Assembly (NCBI GenBank): GCA_947167715.1
Contig: CAMVJD010000024.1
Span: 1 to 43,583 of the forward strand
From: an uncultured Eubacteriaceae bacterium
GTDB lineage: Bacteria; Bacillota; Clostridia; Lachnospirales; CAG-274
DNA length: 43,583 nucleotides
Direction: 5' to 3'
Shown: piece after piece, positions 23,734 to 32,638 of the stretch
Layout of the letters: the number at the start of each line of letters is the position of its first letter
Position numbering within the stretch: position 1 is the stretch's first letter
Program-made: the position numbers and the translations under genes
Notes under the pieces: generated by a model
Seen by the model: only the letters and a program-made list of their open reading frames with translations
The model's database searches: none
What the model was told of the DNA's origin: nothing

Positions 23734-25389
23734 TCAATTCACCTTTTTGCCGCCAAAATAAACCTCACTTGGCTTGTTGTAGCTGAAGCCTTCATGTTCT
23801 GCCGTAAGCAGGTCGTTGTCAAATACCAAAAAGTCCGCATCCTTGCCTGCCTCGATAGAACCCTTTTTATCCTCTATACCAAGCTGTTTTGCTCCGTTTA
23901 CAGTAAATCCAAGCAGCATTTCTTCAATGTTCATTCTCTCATCTTCGGGAGGAAATACCTTAGGAAATCTTGCATATTCGTAATTTCTGGTCTTTTCGGT
24001 GATCAAACGTGTCATTCCGACTTCCATTCCAAGATATGGGTTCCATGTCATAAAATCTCCGAAAACGATGTTATCGCTGGACCATGCCACCAAAGCGCCT
24101 GTGTCCCAAACAGTTTTGCAGCGGAACTGCTTTTTGGAGCGCTCCTCACCAAGCCAGGTAGCACTGACACCGGGATCTCCCGCGTGCCAATGCGGCGTAT
24201 AGTTTGCGATCACGCCAAGCTTTGCAAAACGATCAAGATCCGCATCATCCTGAATTTCAAGATGAGCACAGGTAACTCTCACATGCAAGCTGTCTCCCAT
24301 CTCTTTTCTTGCCAACTCCATGCCATCCAGTACCGTGCGTGATGCCCGCTCTCCGACAGTGTGAAGGTGCAGATCCAGATTTGCTTCATTAAGCTCCTTC
24401 AAAAGCTTCGCTATTCCCTCGGCAGTAAAGGCAGTAGAGCCCAGCGTATGGATATCCGCATAAGGTGTTACCATGGCCGCGGTATGGATCTTCTGGGTAC
24501 CGTCCATGAATATCTTCATAGTATGGACCTTAACGTGCTCCGTATTATATTCGCGCTGTATACGCTTAAGCTCCTTAAGACCCTCCTCTGCATCACGTTC
24601 TGCATTTACCACAAGGCTTCCGTCAACATAAATGGGAAGTTTTCCCTGCTTGTCCAGCTCGCACAGCCGTCTGTAGACCTTCTCATGGAATTTCATATCT
24701 CCCGGAAGTCCTGCATCAAATACCGCAGATACTCCGAATTCGACCGAAAAATCTATCCAGCGTTTAAGGGCTGCGTCAACCTGTTCATCGCTGAGCTCCA
24801 TTCCGTTGTCGAGAATGATTCTGACTTCCGTTGCTCCTTCATACATATTTCCGGTAATATGACCATCCTTACGCACATAAAAGGCAAGTCCCGGTATCGG
24901 ATCGGGAGTATCGTCTGTAATGCCATGCCGTTCAAGTATCTTTGAGTTTACCCAGATGCTGTGACCCTCACCTTCCTGTATCTGAAGTTCGGCATCGGGA
25001 CATATAGCGTCAAGCTCCTCTTTTACGATATCCTCTCCTTTAAGGAATCTTTTCTCCATAATGAATCTGTAACGCTTCTTACCGGGATTTTCTTTGATAA
25101 ATTTCGACATCATTTCAAATGCTTCCTGCTTGCCGTTCGGTTCAAGGCGCTCATCGATCTCCGCATATTCAAAGCCCACAGGAATTGTTATATGAACGTG
25201 GCTGTCAATAATACCGGGCATAATAAATTTACCGCCAAGGTCCGTAACTTCGCCCTCGTAAGCCGAAAGACCCGACTCGTCACCGACATAAACAAATTTT
25301 CCGTCCTTAACAACAAGCGCCGAGGCCTGAATGTTGTCCTTGTTTGATGTAAAGATTTTTGCGTTTTTGATGATTTTGTCTGCTTTCAT
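23734..25389 (-). CDS. YtcJ-like amidohydrolase, copy 2
   Basis: A 551-residue cytoplasmic Amidohydro_3 protein. Ligands H64-x-H66 in IIDSHVHIT, then LHLHTVGERASRTVLDG, CAHLEIQDDADLDRF and WSSDN provide the other metal-site residues. ATG at 25389 after AAAGGAG. It and the protein at 26491-28158 are close paralogues along their whole length (LSAYEGE-TDLGGKFIMPGI, GSIEAGKDADFLVFDNDLLTAE are shared), so they arose by duplication around the esterase gene between them. Fourth gene of the operon. Confidence 0.87.
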   Translation of the reverse strand: MKADKIIKNAKIFTSNKDNIQASALVVKDGKFVYVGDESGLSAYEGEVTDLGGKFIMPGIIDSHVHITIPVGFEYAEIDERLEPNGKQEAFEMMSKFIKENPGKKRYRFIMEKRFLKGEDIVKEELDAICPDAELQIQEGEGHSIWVNSKILERHGITDDTPDPIPGLAFYVRKDGHITGNMYEGATEVRIILDNGMELSDEQVDAALKRWIDFSVEFGVSAVFDAGLPGDMKFHEKVYRRLCELDKQGKLPIYVDGSLVVNAERDAEEGLKELKRIQREYNTEHVKVHTMKIFMDGTQKIHTAAMVTPYADIHTLGSTAFTAEGIAKLLKELNEANLDLHLHTVGERASRTVLDGMELARKEMGDSLHVRVTCAHLEIQDDADLDRFAKLGVIANYTPHWHAGDPGVSATWLGEERSKKQFRCKTVWDTGALVAWSSDNIVFGDFMTWNPYLGMEVGMTRLITEKTRNYEYARFPKVFPPEDERMNIEEMLLGFTVNGAKQLGIEDKKGSIEAGKDADFLVFDNDLLTAEHEGFSYNKPSEVYFGGKKVN

Positions 25390-25434
25390 GGTAATTCTCC
25401 TTTCGTTAAAAAAATATATTTATTTGTTTAATGT

Positions 25435-26478
25435 TTACATATTAAAGAGATATTTAAGTATATCCACAAATTTAATTTCTTCTTTTGGCTTATTTTTGAT
25501 CCCCAGCATACGCGCGGTCGCGTTGTCGCGCAATTCAAAAAAGCGTTTTGTCTGCGGTGTGCCCTCCAGGTATTCGTAGGCATGAGGTACGCCGGGCTCT
25601 ACATGAAGCTCCGTAAAAATGCCTGACTGCATAAGCTTTTGGGCATAGGAAATATCTTCGTCGCAGAAAAGGTCAAGGCTGCCGACTATCATAAAAGTTT
25701 GGGGCAGGCCTTTCAACTGCTCGACAGTTGCCGTAGCGGGTGAAAAATATATCATTTCTTCATCGGTAAGTTTTGTTTCCTGTCCCGCGATAAGTTTTCC
25801 CCAGCCAAAGACATTATTTTCCTTTGTCCATACAAATTCGCCCGCAAATTGATTATTATATATATCATCCTTGCCGCCTGTGCGGTAATCAAGCATGGGA
25901 TATATAAGCACCTGTCCTTTCAGCGGAACTTTTCCCTTGTCACGGTTATAAAGGACAAGACGCGCGGCCAGTCCTCCGCCTGCGCTTTCTCCCTCAACAA
26001 CTATATTATCCTTATCAACGTTTAACTCGTCCGCGTGTTCATACGCATAATTAAGTCCCGCATACACTTCTTCAAGCTCTATGGGATATTTGTAAGACGG
26101 GTCCAAAGAAAGTGTGTAGTCGGGAGAAACCACCGTAGCATTTACCGCATCCGCTATACCTTGTATTTTAGACTCGTCCATAGCGGTCGTGCCAAAATGA
26201 TAACCCCCTCCGTGAATAAAATAAATAAGCGGCGTCTTTTCATCGATTTTAAGTTTTGCGGGACGGAAAACGTACAAATTGAGTTTTCCTTTTCCCCGAT
26301 CGACATCAATGGTTATTTTCTTCGCATTTTTCGGGGACGAATCATCCACGCCCAGCTCCGCGTTTGAAATACCCACGGGTACGGTCAAGCCTACCACGGG
26401 CTCGTAGCCCTCCGCCAAAAGATGCGATGATACGGAGACTTCCTTATTCTTGTCTGTGGTCAAATTTTCTTTTTCCAT
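25435..26478 (-). CDS. HSL-family alpha/beta esterase
   Basis: A 347-residue cytoplasmic esterase of the hormone-sensitive-lipase (Abhydrolase_3) type. The oxyanion motif HGGG is at residues 89-92, nucleophile Ser165 in EGESAGGG, and a catalytic His lies in EPGVPHAYEYL near the C-terminus. The ATG at 26478 follows GGGAGG, 12 bases after the upstream amidohydrolase stop. It sits between the two near-identical amidohydrolases, which suggests a matched ester-plus-amide step. Its N-terminal ~50 residues are not recognised. Confidence 0.88.
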   Translation of the reverse strand: MEKENLTTDKNKEVSVSSHLLAEGYEPVVGLTVPVGISNAELGVDDSSPKNAKKITIDVDRGKGKLNLYVFRPAKLKIDEKTPLIYFIHGGGYHFGTTAMDESKIQGIADAVNATVVSPDYTLSLDPSYKYPIELEEVYAGLNYAYEHADELNVDKDNIVVEGESAGGGLAARLVLYNRDKGKVPLKGQVLIYPMLDYRTGGKDDIYNNQFAGEFVWTKENNVFGWGKLIAGQETKLTDEEMIYFSPATATVEQLKGLPQTFMIVGSLDLFCDEDISYAQKLMQSGIFTELHVEPGVPHAYEYLEGTPQTKRFFELRDNATARMLGIKNKPKEEIKFVDILKYLFNM

Positions 26479-26490
26479 AGTGTGCCTCCC

Positions 26491-28158
26491 TTATTTTATT
26501 TTCCTGCCGCAGAAATACACTTCGCTCGGATCGTTGTAACTAAATCCGCCCTGTTCTGCCGTAAGCAGGTCATTATCAAATACCAAAAAGTCGGCATCCT
26601 TGCCCGCTTCTATCGAGCCCTTGGCATTTTCGATGCCAAGCTGTATTGCACCGTTTATGGTATAGCCCAGCATCATTTCCTCAATGCTCATTCTTTCGGT
26701 GTCGGGAGGAAACGGCGCGACTGTTCTGCTTTCTTCTTCAAATCTGGTCTTCTCGTTTATCCAGCGTGTCATGCCTATCTCCATGGCAAGGTAGGGGCTC
26801 CAGTTTTTAAAATCGCCGTAAAATACTTCATCGCTCGACCAGGTAACAAGTGCGCCCGTGTCCCAAAGCGTTTTGCAGCGGAACATGGAATTTGCGCGTT
26901 TTTCTCCTATAAAAGTCGGCCAGTAATTAACAGGGTCGCCGCCTACGTTGCCGCTGTGCCACCACGGTGTAAAATTGGCAATTACGCCCAGCTTTGCAAA
27001 ACGCTCAATATCCGCATCATCCTGTACCCACAGGTGGGCGCAGGTAACCTTTACGCGGTATTCATCGCCCAGCTCTTTTTTTGCAAGCTCCACGCCGTCC
27101 AATACCACGCGGGACGAGGCCTCACCGACAGTATGTACATGAAGGTCCAGACCTTCCTTGTTGAGTTCTTTGAGAATTTCGGCCATCTGTTGTGCATTAA
27201 AAGCGGATGCTCCCGATGCCCCCGTATCCACATAGGGTGTGACCATTGCCGCGGTCTCGATTTTAAGAGTACCGTCCATAAATATCTTCAGCGTGTGGAC
27301 CTTCATATGCTCCGTGTCGAATTCGTCCCTGAAGCGTTTTACGCCCTCCAGAGCCTCTTTCATTTTACTTGGCTGTGTAAGTACATAGCATCCGTCAACG
27401 TATACAGGCAATTTCCCTTGCTTGTCCAATGTACGCAGGTAGGCGTAGATCCGTTCGTTGACACCGTTGTGTTCGGGGAAACCCGCATCAAAAACGCAGC
27501 TTACGCCGTAATTTACGGAAGAGTCTATCCAACGCAGGACAGCCTTGCCTATCTGCTCGTCCGTCAGGTCGTTTACACCGTCAAACAGGATAGGCCAGCT
27601 TGCGGTCTCGTAAGAGTTGCCTGTTATATGCCCGTCCTTGCGTACAAAATAAGCAAGACCGGGTACGGGGTCGGGTGTATCATCGGTAATTTTGTGCGCT
27701 TCAAGCACCTTTGAATTTACCCAGTTGCTGTGTACTTCTCCCTCCAAAACCACTATCTCCGCATCGGGACAAATTGCATCAAGATCTTCCTTTGTGAGCT
27801 CCTCCCCGTTCAGACATACACGCTCCATCATAAATCTGTAACGCTTAAGACCGGGATTGTTTTTAATATACTCCGCCATAAAATCAAGGCTCTCCTTTTT
27901 GGTGGAACACATTACGGGTATGCCCAGATCCGTGTACTCAAACCCGACACCGGTCGTAATATGTACATGGCTGTCGATAATGCCTGGCATAATGAATTTT
28001 CCGCCGAGGTCCGTGATCTCACCCTCGTATGCGGAAAGACCAGATTCGTCGCCGACATAAACAAATTTTCCGTCCTTGACCGCAAGTGCGGAAGCTATCG
28101 GATAAGCCTTGTTTGCCGTAAAGATTTTTGCGTTTTTGATAATTCGATCTGCTATCAT
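26491..28158 (-). CDS. YtcJ-like amidohydrolase, copy 3
   Basis: A 555-residue paralogue of the protein at 23734-25389, with H64-x-H66 in IDSHVHIT, HVHTVGEASSRVVLDG, CAHLWVQDDADIERF and TWSSDE. ATG at 28158 after AAGGGAG. It is the second gene of the operon, 50 bases after the carboxylesterase stop. Confidence 0.87.
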   Translation of the reverse strand: MIADRIIKNAKIFTANKAYPIASALAVKDGKFVYVGDESGLSAYEGEITDLGGKFIMPGIIDSHVHITTGVGFEYTDLGIPVMCSTKKESLDFMAEYIKNNPGLKRYRFMMERVCLNGEELTKEDLDAICPDAEIVVLEGEVHSNWVNSKVLEAHKITDDTPDPVPGLAYFVRKDGHITGNSYETASWPILFDGVNDLTDEQIGKAVLRWIDSSVNYGVSCVFDAGFPEHNGVNERIYAYLRTLDKQGKLPVYVDGCYVLTQPSKMKEALEGVKRFRDEFDTEHMKVHTLKIFMDGTLKIETAAMVTPYVDTGASGASAFNAQQMAEILKELNKEGLDLHVHTVGEASSRVVLDGVELAKKELGDEYRVKVTCAHLWVQDDADIERFAKLGVIANFTPWWHSGNVGGDPVNYWPTFIGEKRANSMFRCKTLWDTGALVTWSSDEVFYGDFKNWSPYLAMEIGMTRWINEKTRFEEESRTVAPFPPDTERMSIEEMMLGYTINGAIQLGIENAKGSIEAGKDADFLVFDNDLLTAEQGGFSYNDPSEVYFCGRKIK

Positions 28159-28208
28159 TTTTTATCTCCCTTCGATTTTATTTTCTCCGGACTCGGAATA
28201 TAAAATAG

Positions 28209-29792
28209 TTAGCATACCCTCTTGGACGACCCGTTACCAAGGCGCTCTGCCCAGGACATCATCAGGTCTTCACGCTTTCCGAAAATATCCTTCTGCATAC
28301 CGATCTCATCGTCGAAGACCATCGTTTGGCGGTCGTCCCCCGAGAACTTCTTCCATTCGTATTTGTCGGTGGAGGGGTTTCCTGTTCGGGCAAAGTTTGT
28401 CCACATCTCCTTTGCGACGTGACGGAACTCGCACTCGTCGTTTCCGACGATCTCTCCGCTTCCCATCGGGTCCTCCGTGCAAGTATCAAACAGATACGGG
28501 ATCTCGCACGCGTGTATTGCGCCAAGCTCGGGGGTCGCCACAGGCTTTTTAACGAAGTACATATAGGTATTGCCGCCGGCGGCAGAATGCCTGATAGCCA
28601 TATCGGTATTGCCTGCACGGAAGTTGAGGTCGTTGCAGTATTGCTCTAACCGTCTGACCTCGCTTTCGTCCCTGAGTGTGGCCATAAACTCGTCATACAT
28701 AGCCTTCTCCTTGTCGTTGAGCAGCGCACGGTCTCTCTTTGCTATCCACTTCAGCGTATTTGCAAAACCTTCTTCGCCGCCCTCGAACGGAACGAAGTAC
28801 CTGATTTCGTCCAGATTGGAACCTATCATTAAATCTATCTTTGACCTCTTTTCGTCTCCCCACATTCCGTACATATCCGCTCGGTCCTCCGGCAGCGTAA
28901 CGCCGTCAAGGAGTGGGAAATTGGCAGCTCCGAGAAGGCAGTTCTTGTCAACGATACTTGCTTTCGCATAGGCATCTATAAGCTCTTCTGTAGTGAGTTT
29001 CATCAGCTCGTCCATAGTTTGACAGCCCGTTGCGGTCAGGAAATTCTGCGTAACATGAATGCCGTGCTCCATTGTATCAGTATAGGCAATGTTGGCACTC
29101 TGTGCAATAATTCTCTTGAAAAGCCCCTCGCTTCCGTCGATGAGCGGGAGGAACGTAACACTTGCCGAGCCCGCCGACTCGCCGAAGATCGTCACGTTGT
29201 CGGGATCACCGCCGAACGCCGCAATGTTTTTCTGTACCCACCTTAAGGCCTCGAGCTGATCCAAAAGGCCGAGATTGCCTGCCTCCTTGAAGTTTTCTCC
29301 GCCCGGAACACGCTCGAAGTTCATAAATCCAAGAAAACCAAGCCTATAGTCAATGGTCACAAACAGGATGTCGGGACACTGTTTTGAAATGCCGGTGAGG
29401 TCGTAGAGGGGCGACGCCTGGGATTCGGCACAAAAACCGCCGCCGTGGATCCACACCATAACAGGCTTTTTGCTGTCGGTGCAGGCGGTATTGCAATATA
29501 TATTCAGCACAAGGCAGTCCTCTCCAAATTCTGCCGTTCCCATCGAGTCGTTCACGGGGCCGATCGGAACGTGGCCGGGCTTTGTTGCATCGTATACGCC
29601 GTCATCGTCTGCGGCGGGAAGTGCCTTCTGCCAACGAAGCTTTCCCAACGGCTGCGTTGCGTAGGGGATGCCCTTCCAGATGATCAGAGCATCCGTTTTC
29701 TTGCCGACGAAGGTGCCGTTGGCGCATTTTACGGCTGCCGACTTATCATAATTTTCATCGATGATCCGCTTGTCTTGTTTTGTTTCACTCAT
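28209..29792 (-). CDS. Type B carboxylesterase (PnbA-like)
   Basis: A 527-residue carboxylesterase of the COesterase family. It has WKGIPYATQPLG near residue 40, the EDCLVLNIY signature at 91-99, oxyanion HGGG (116-119) and nucleophile Ser206 in FGESAGSA. The acidic member lies in GSNLDEIRYF and the His in GAIHACEIPYLF. No signal peptide, so it is intracellular, as for Bacillus para-nitrobenzyl esterase. It is the first gene of the five- or six-gene hydrolase operon. Its ATG follows AAAGGAG. The hairpin at 29960 and small ORF at 29997 lie in its leader, so readthrough of that hairpin may control the operon. Confidence 0.9.
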   Translation of the reverse strand: MSETKQDKRIIDENYDKSAAVKCANGTFVGKKTDALIIWKGIPYATQPLGKLRWQKALPAADDDGVYDATKPGHVPIGPVNDSMGTAEFGEDCLVLNIYCNTACTDSKKPVMVWIHGGGFCAESQASPLYDLTGISKQCPDILFVTIDYRLGFLGFMNFERVPGGENFKEAGNLGLLDQLEALRWVQKNIAAFGGDPDNVTIFGESAGSASVTFLPLIDGSEGLFKRIIAQSANIAYTDTMEHGIHVTQNFLTATGCQTMDELMKLTTEELIDAYAKASIVDKNCLLGAANFPLLDGVTLPEDRADMYGMWGDEKRSKIDLMIGSNLDEIRYFVPFEGGEEGFANTLKWIAKRDRALLNDKEKAMYDEFMATLRDESEVRRLEQYCNDLNFRAGNTDMAIRHSAAGGNTYMYFVKKPVATPELGAIHACEIPYLFDTCTEDPMGSGEIVGNDECEFRHVAKEMWTNFARTGNPSTDKYEWKKFSGDDRQTMVFDDEIGMQKDIFGKREDLMMSWAERLGNGSSKRVC

Positions 29793-29959
29793 TGTTTGTT
29801 TCTCCTTTCAAAATTCCGAATTTCGTATTTGCATTTCGGGCAGTTCACATTTTCGGCTTCTTGTCCGAACCTTTCTGTTTTTGATTTTCATTTTCCATAG
29901 GAATGCTGTAATAAAAAATTTAATTAATGTTAAATCGGCATCTCTCCGTAATATAAAAA

Positions 29960-29995
29960 CGCACTCCAAAAGACATAGTACTGCTATAGAGTGCG
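29960..29995 (-). terminator. Terminator-like attenuator hairpin B before the hydrolase operon
   Basis: Minus strand: arms CGCACTC and GAGTGCG, then TTTTTA. The hairpin begins immediately after the stop of the 28-codon ORF and shares ACTCTAT, CTATGTC and GGAGTGCG with hairpin A at 11477-11516. It lies about 165 bases before the carboxylesterase start. Confidence 0.6.
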
Positions 29996-29996
29996 T

Positions 29997-30083
29997 TTAA
30001 AGTTTAAAATACATAATATTTATTTGTAAAAATGACTTAACTGTGCCGCTTGTTTGCTTGCCTGAGGATACGCTATTTTGCAT
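29997..30083 (-). CDS. Candidate 28-residue leader peptide, copy B
   Basis: A 28-codon ORF beginning MQNSVSSGKQ and ending FLQINIMYFKL. It has a strong GGGGGG ribosome site 7 bases before the ATG and an extended -10 (TGCTACAAT at 30170-30178) about 85 bases upstream. The N-terminus is Ser/Thr/Gly-rich and the C-terminus hydrophobic. The last 12 residues match copy A at 11400-11486. It lies between the second kinase/regulator pair and the hydrolase operon, both on the same strand. It might be an attenuator peptide for the operon or a signal for the kinase; both are guesses. Rest of the gap 29793-30375: the operon leader and an AT-rich spacer. Confidence 0.5.
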   Translation of the reverse strand: MQNSVSSGKQTSGTVKSFLQINIMYFKL

Positions 30084-30325
30084 AAACTATCCCCCCTTTT
30101 TTTGATTTTATTGCATTTTTTATTACCTTTTCGTTTCAAAAACATTGCCGAAATGTTACTTATATAGATATTGTAGCATACCAAGTGCAACAAAAGTGTG
30201 ACGCAAAACGAGTATAAATGCGAATTTTTGTAAACTATTTATGAACATTATGAATAAATAGTAAACGTTTTTTTGGCTTTTACGATCGGGAAAGTGTTAT
30301 GGTTACAGCCTCGCCAACAAAAAAA

Positions 30326-30366
30326 CACACCCCATAGGATAATATCCCATAAAATATCGGGGTGTG
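30326..30366 (-). terminator. Terminator after kinase/regulator operon 2
   Basis: Minus strand: CACACCCCGAT and ATGGGGTGTG arms with a 7-T tail. It follows directly after the regulator stop codon at 30376. Confidence 0.85.
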
Positions 30367-30375
30367 GAGAAGTTT

Positions 30376-31152
30376 TTATGAATTTTCGTATAAGGCTTTT
30401 CGTGTTATATCTGCCCAAAAACCGTATTGTTCCATATATTTGCAGAGCTTTGCCGCCCGTACATCCTTGCCGTTAAGATAGTCAAAATAATCACATTTCA
30501 ATCTATCGGGATTTACAAAGTAATATCCCCTTGAATTGAATATTATCTCATTTTCACCGCATTTTAAAAGTGTGTTTCTTATATCGGAAATAATGGTGCG
30601 TATATAGCTTTTCTTTTTCGGTGTGTCCTCATCATCTGCCCACAGCAAGTAACGCAGCTCGCCTTCGGACACCTCTGCCCCGTTTTTATCTATAAGGTAG
30701 GCAAAGACTTCCTTGCTGTCCCTGCGTTCAAACCTTACGGGCAAAGAGCCATAAAACACCTCAAAATGCCCAAAGCAGCGAACGTGCAGTTCTTTTATGG
30801 GATAGCGCAGATGTTTTAATACCTCTGCAAGGTCTTCTTCGGTCACGGGCTTGACAATATAGCCGCTTACATACAAATCGAGTGCATCGGCCTTGAATTG
30901 AGTATGTCCCGTATACATGATCACATTTATTTCTTTATTGATGCAGGCAAGCTGTTTTACAAGGTCAAGCCCGTTAGAGCCGTACAAGTCCACATCAACA
31001 AAGGCTATATCAACAGGATCGTTTTTTACATGATCTAAAAATGTGCCGCTGTCCCTCACGCCCGTATGAGTGCCGTGAGGATCGAGCTTTTTAAGCAGGC
31101 GCAGCATCGAATTTATTGCAAATGTTTCATCATCTATGGTTATTGTATTCAT
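30376..31152 (-). CDS. Response regulator: receiver plus winged-helix domain, system 2
   Basis: A 258-residue regulator. Receiver with DD at 7-8, phospho-acceptor Asp53 in FVDVDLYG, MYTG and the Lys in IVKPV. Then a winged-helix OmpR/SARP-like domain (EVFAYLIDKNGAEVSEGELRYLLWADDE, then YIRTIISDIRNTLLKCGE) and a ~30-residue tail. Paralogue of the 3107-3799 regulator, with DPHGTHT matching DPSGTHK. The start codon overlaps the kinase stop by four bases (ATGA). Located upstream of the hydrolase operon on the same strand. Confidence 0.88.
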   Translation of the reverse strand: MNTITIDDETFAINSMLRLLKKLDPHGTHTGVRDSGTFLDHVKNDPVDIAFVDVDLYGSNGLDLVKQLACINKEINVIMYTGHTQFKADALDLYVSGYIVKPVTEEDLAEVLKHLRYPIKELHVRCFGHFEVFYGSLPVRFERRDSKEVFAYLIDKNGAEVSEGELRYLLWADDEDTPKKKSYIRTIISDIRNTLLKCGENEIIFNSRGYYFVNPDRLKCDYFDYLNGKDVRAAKLCKYMEQYGFWADITRKALYENS

Positions 31153-32480
31153 TGTTTTACCTTTTTTTGGGGAATAGTTATTTTAACGACAGTCCACCCG
31201 TCCCTGCGGTCTATGTCAAGACTTCCTCCGCAGGTTATTTCAAGCCTCGATACCGTATTATTTAATCCGATACCGCCTTTGCCTAAGGTTTCCTCGTTTG
31301 TGTCAAATCCAACACCGTTATCTTTTAATACAACATAGTAATTGGTTTTATCCTCGTAAGTTGTAAGGATAACACGGGAGCTTTCGCTGTATCTGTTTAT
31401 GCCGTGCTTTACCGCATTTTCAACCAAGGTTTCGATGCTTAATGCAGGCACCTGAAAACTTGTGCAGCCTAAATTAAACTCAAATTTAAATTTCTTTTCC
31501 GTATCGGCGTATTCAAGCGCCAGATATTCCTTAACGGCAGCTATCTCTTTTTCAACGGGGATAAGCGCTGTTCCGTTTGTTACATCTATATTGTTGCGCA
31601 GATAACGGGTAAAATGGTTGATAAGCTCGGCCGCTTTTTCTGGATCATCATAACAAAGCTCCCGTATGGCTACCATTGCATTGTTGATAAAATGCGGCTT
31701 TATCTGTGCTTTCATAAGGTCATACCGTTTATTTTCAAGTTCGTTGGCGTTACGGATAAAGACCGCCGTTCTGTGCTTTTCATAAAGCATAAACACAAGC
31801 AGGGCTGTTATCGAAACCGAGATATTGTTAAAGCTGATGCCAATATAAACAAAATTGCAGATAAAGGCGATAAGCGGTATTATTGCCGCAAGTGAGATAA
31901 CTCTTGCAAGAAAGCTGTTTATCTTTTTGTGCAGGGCTATAAAAACTATTGTAATAAATGCAAAGGAAATTATTGTTGCATAATACCATACCCAATAGTA
32001 TTGCCCTCTGTGATAATAATTTTGTTCGTCAAAATAATAAAGAGCCTTTGTAAACGGTGTAAGTGCAAGCAAAATAAGGCATGGTATATTCAAAAGCTGA
32101 AAACCAAAGGTGACTTTTTTGAGTGTTTCAAGTTTGTTTTTCTCCGCTATCTGCTTTTTTACAAGCTGTAAGAAAAACAAGGTTTGAAATGCGCCGACCG
32201 CAAAATAGCCAATCTCCGCTATGGGTTTTGTTACCTTGCCGCATACACTTGTATCGCCGCTGAAACAGCAGCACAGAATATCAAAAAAATTATATAAAAA
32301 TATCGCCGCATAAAATACTATCAGCTCGTTGGTAAGCGGTATTTCGGTGTTTATTTTTCTGTCTGCCCTTTTACCGATAATAAGTGAAAACATCATTATC
32401 AAAAGAAAGATGCCGTTCCAGCTTTCCAATATTATTTGAATAAAAACAGGTTCACCCACTCGGTCCATAAGTTCTGTCAT
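31149..32480 (-). CDS. LytS-like multi-pass sensor histidine kinase, system 2
   Basis: A 443-residue kinase with the same six- or seven-helix N-terminal region as system 1 (~60% identity by eye), the phospho-acceptor His263 in QIKPHFINNAM, the N-box TLVENAVKHGIN and G-boxes in KDNGVGFD and GKGGIGLNN. The ATG at 32480 is 8 bases after AAAGGG; the longer frame start is a TTG inside that site. It lacks the coiled linker found in the first kinase (about 10 residues shorter). The TATAAT of its promoter is at 32513-32518. The sensed ligand is unknown, but the similar membrane part suggests a ligand related to that of system 1. Confidence 0.9.
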   Translation of the reverse strand: MTELMDRVGEPVFIQIILESWNGIFLLIMMFSLIIGKRADRKINTEIPLTNELIVFYAAIFLYNFFDILCCCFSGDTSVCGKVTKPIAEIGYFAVGAFQTLFFLQLVKKQIAEKNKLETLKKVTFGFQLLNIPCLILLALTPFTKALYYFDEQNYYHRGQYYWVWYYATIISFAFITIVFIALHKKINSFLARVISLAAIIPLIAFICNFVYIGISFNNISVSITALLVFMLYEKHRTAVFIRNANELENKRYDLMKAQIKPHFINNAMVAIRELCYDDPEKAAELINHFTRYLRNNIDVTNGTALIPVEKEIAAVKEYLALEYADTEKKFKFEFNLGCTSFQVPALSIETLVENAVKHGINRYSESSRVILTTYEDKTNYYVVLKDNGVGFDTNEETLGKGGIGLNNTVSRLEITCGGSLDIDRRDGWTVVKITIPQKKVKQ

Positions 32481-32512
32481 CTTATCAGCCCTTTGCAATT
32501 TTGCTGCGTTTA

Positions 32513-32542
32513 ATTATAGCATAGCCGAATTTTTATAGTGAA
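32513..32542 (-). promoter_or_regulatory. Promoter of kinase/regulator system 2
   Basis: Minus strand: TTCACT (32537-32542), 18-base spacer and an extended -10 TGCTATAAT (hexamer 32513-32518). The -35 lies inside the 37-base palindrome at 32534-32570. Confidence 0.55.
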
Positions 32543-32570
32543 CGTCAAAAATATTTTGACGTTCACTATA
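32534..32570. promoter_or_regulatory. Perfect 37-base palindrome over the system 2 promoter
   Basis: TATAGTGAACGTCAAAA, three bases, then its exact reverse complement. It overlaps the -35 box of the kinase promoter. It could be a regulator operator. A related half site, GTGAACGTC, is at 33541-33549, outside the far inverted repeat of the block at 32554-33553. Confidence 0.6.
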
Positions 32571-32576
32571 GGATGG

Positions 32577-32638
32577 GGCTCATAAATAATCCGCCTTAAG
32601 CAAGCTTAAGTCCGATTATTTAATTCGCTTACTATAAA
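32577..32638 (+). repeat. Left inverted repeat of the block
   Basis: Begins GGCTCATAAATAATCCGCC. Sixty of 62 bases match the reverse complement of 33469-33530. It also contains internal CTTAAGC-type palindromes. Confidence 0.9.

Noticed and set aside
26482..27714. 410-codon plus-strand ORF opposite amidohydrolase copy 3
   Set aside because: Shadow frame; a similar shadow exists opposite copy 2 because the two genes are duplicates, so its conservation reflects the sense strand.
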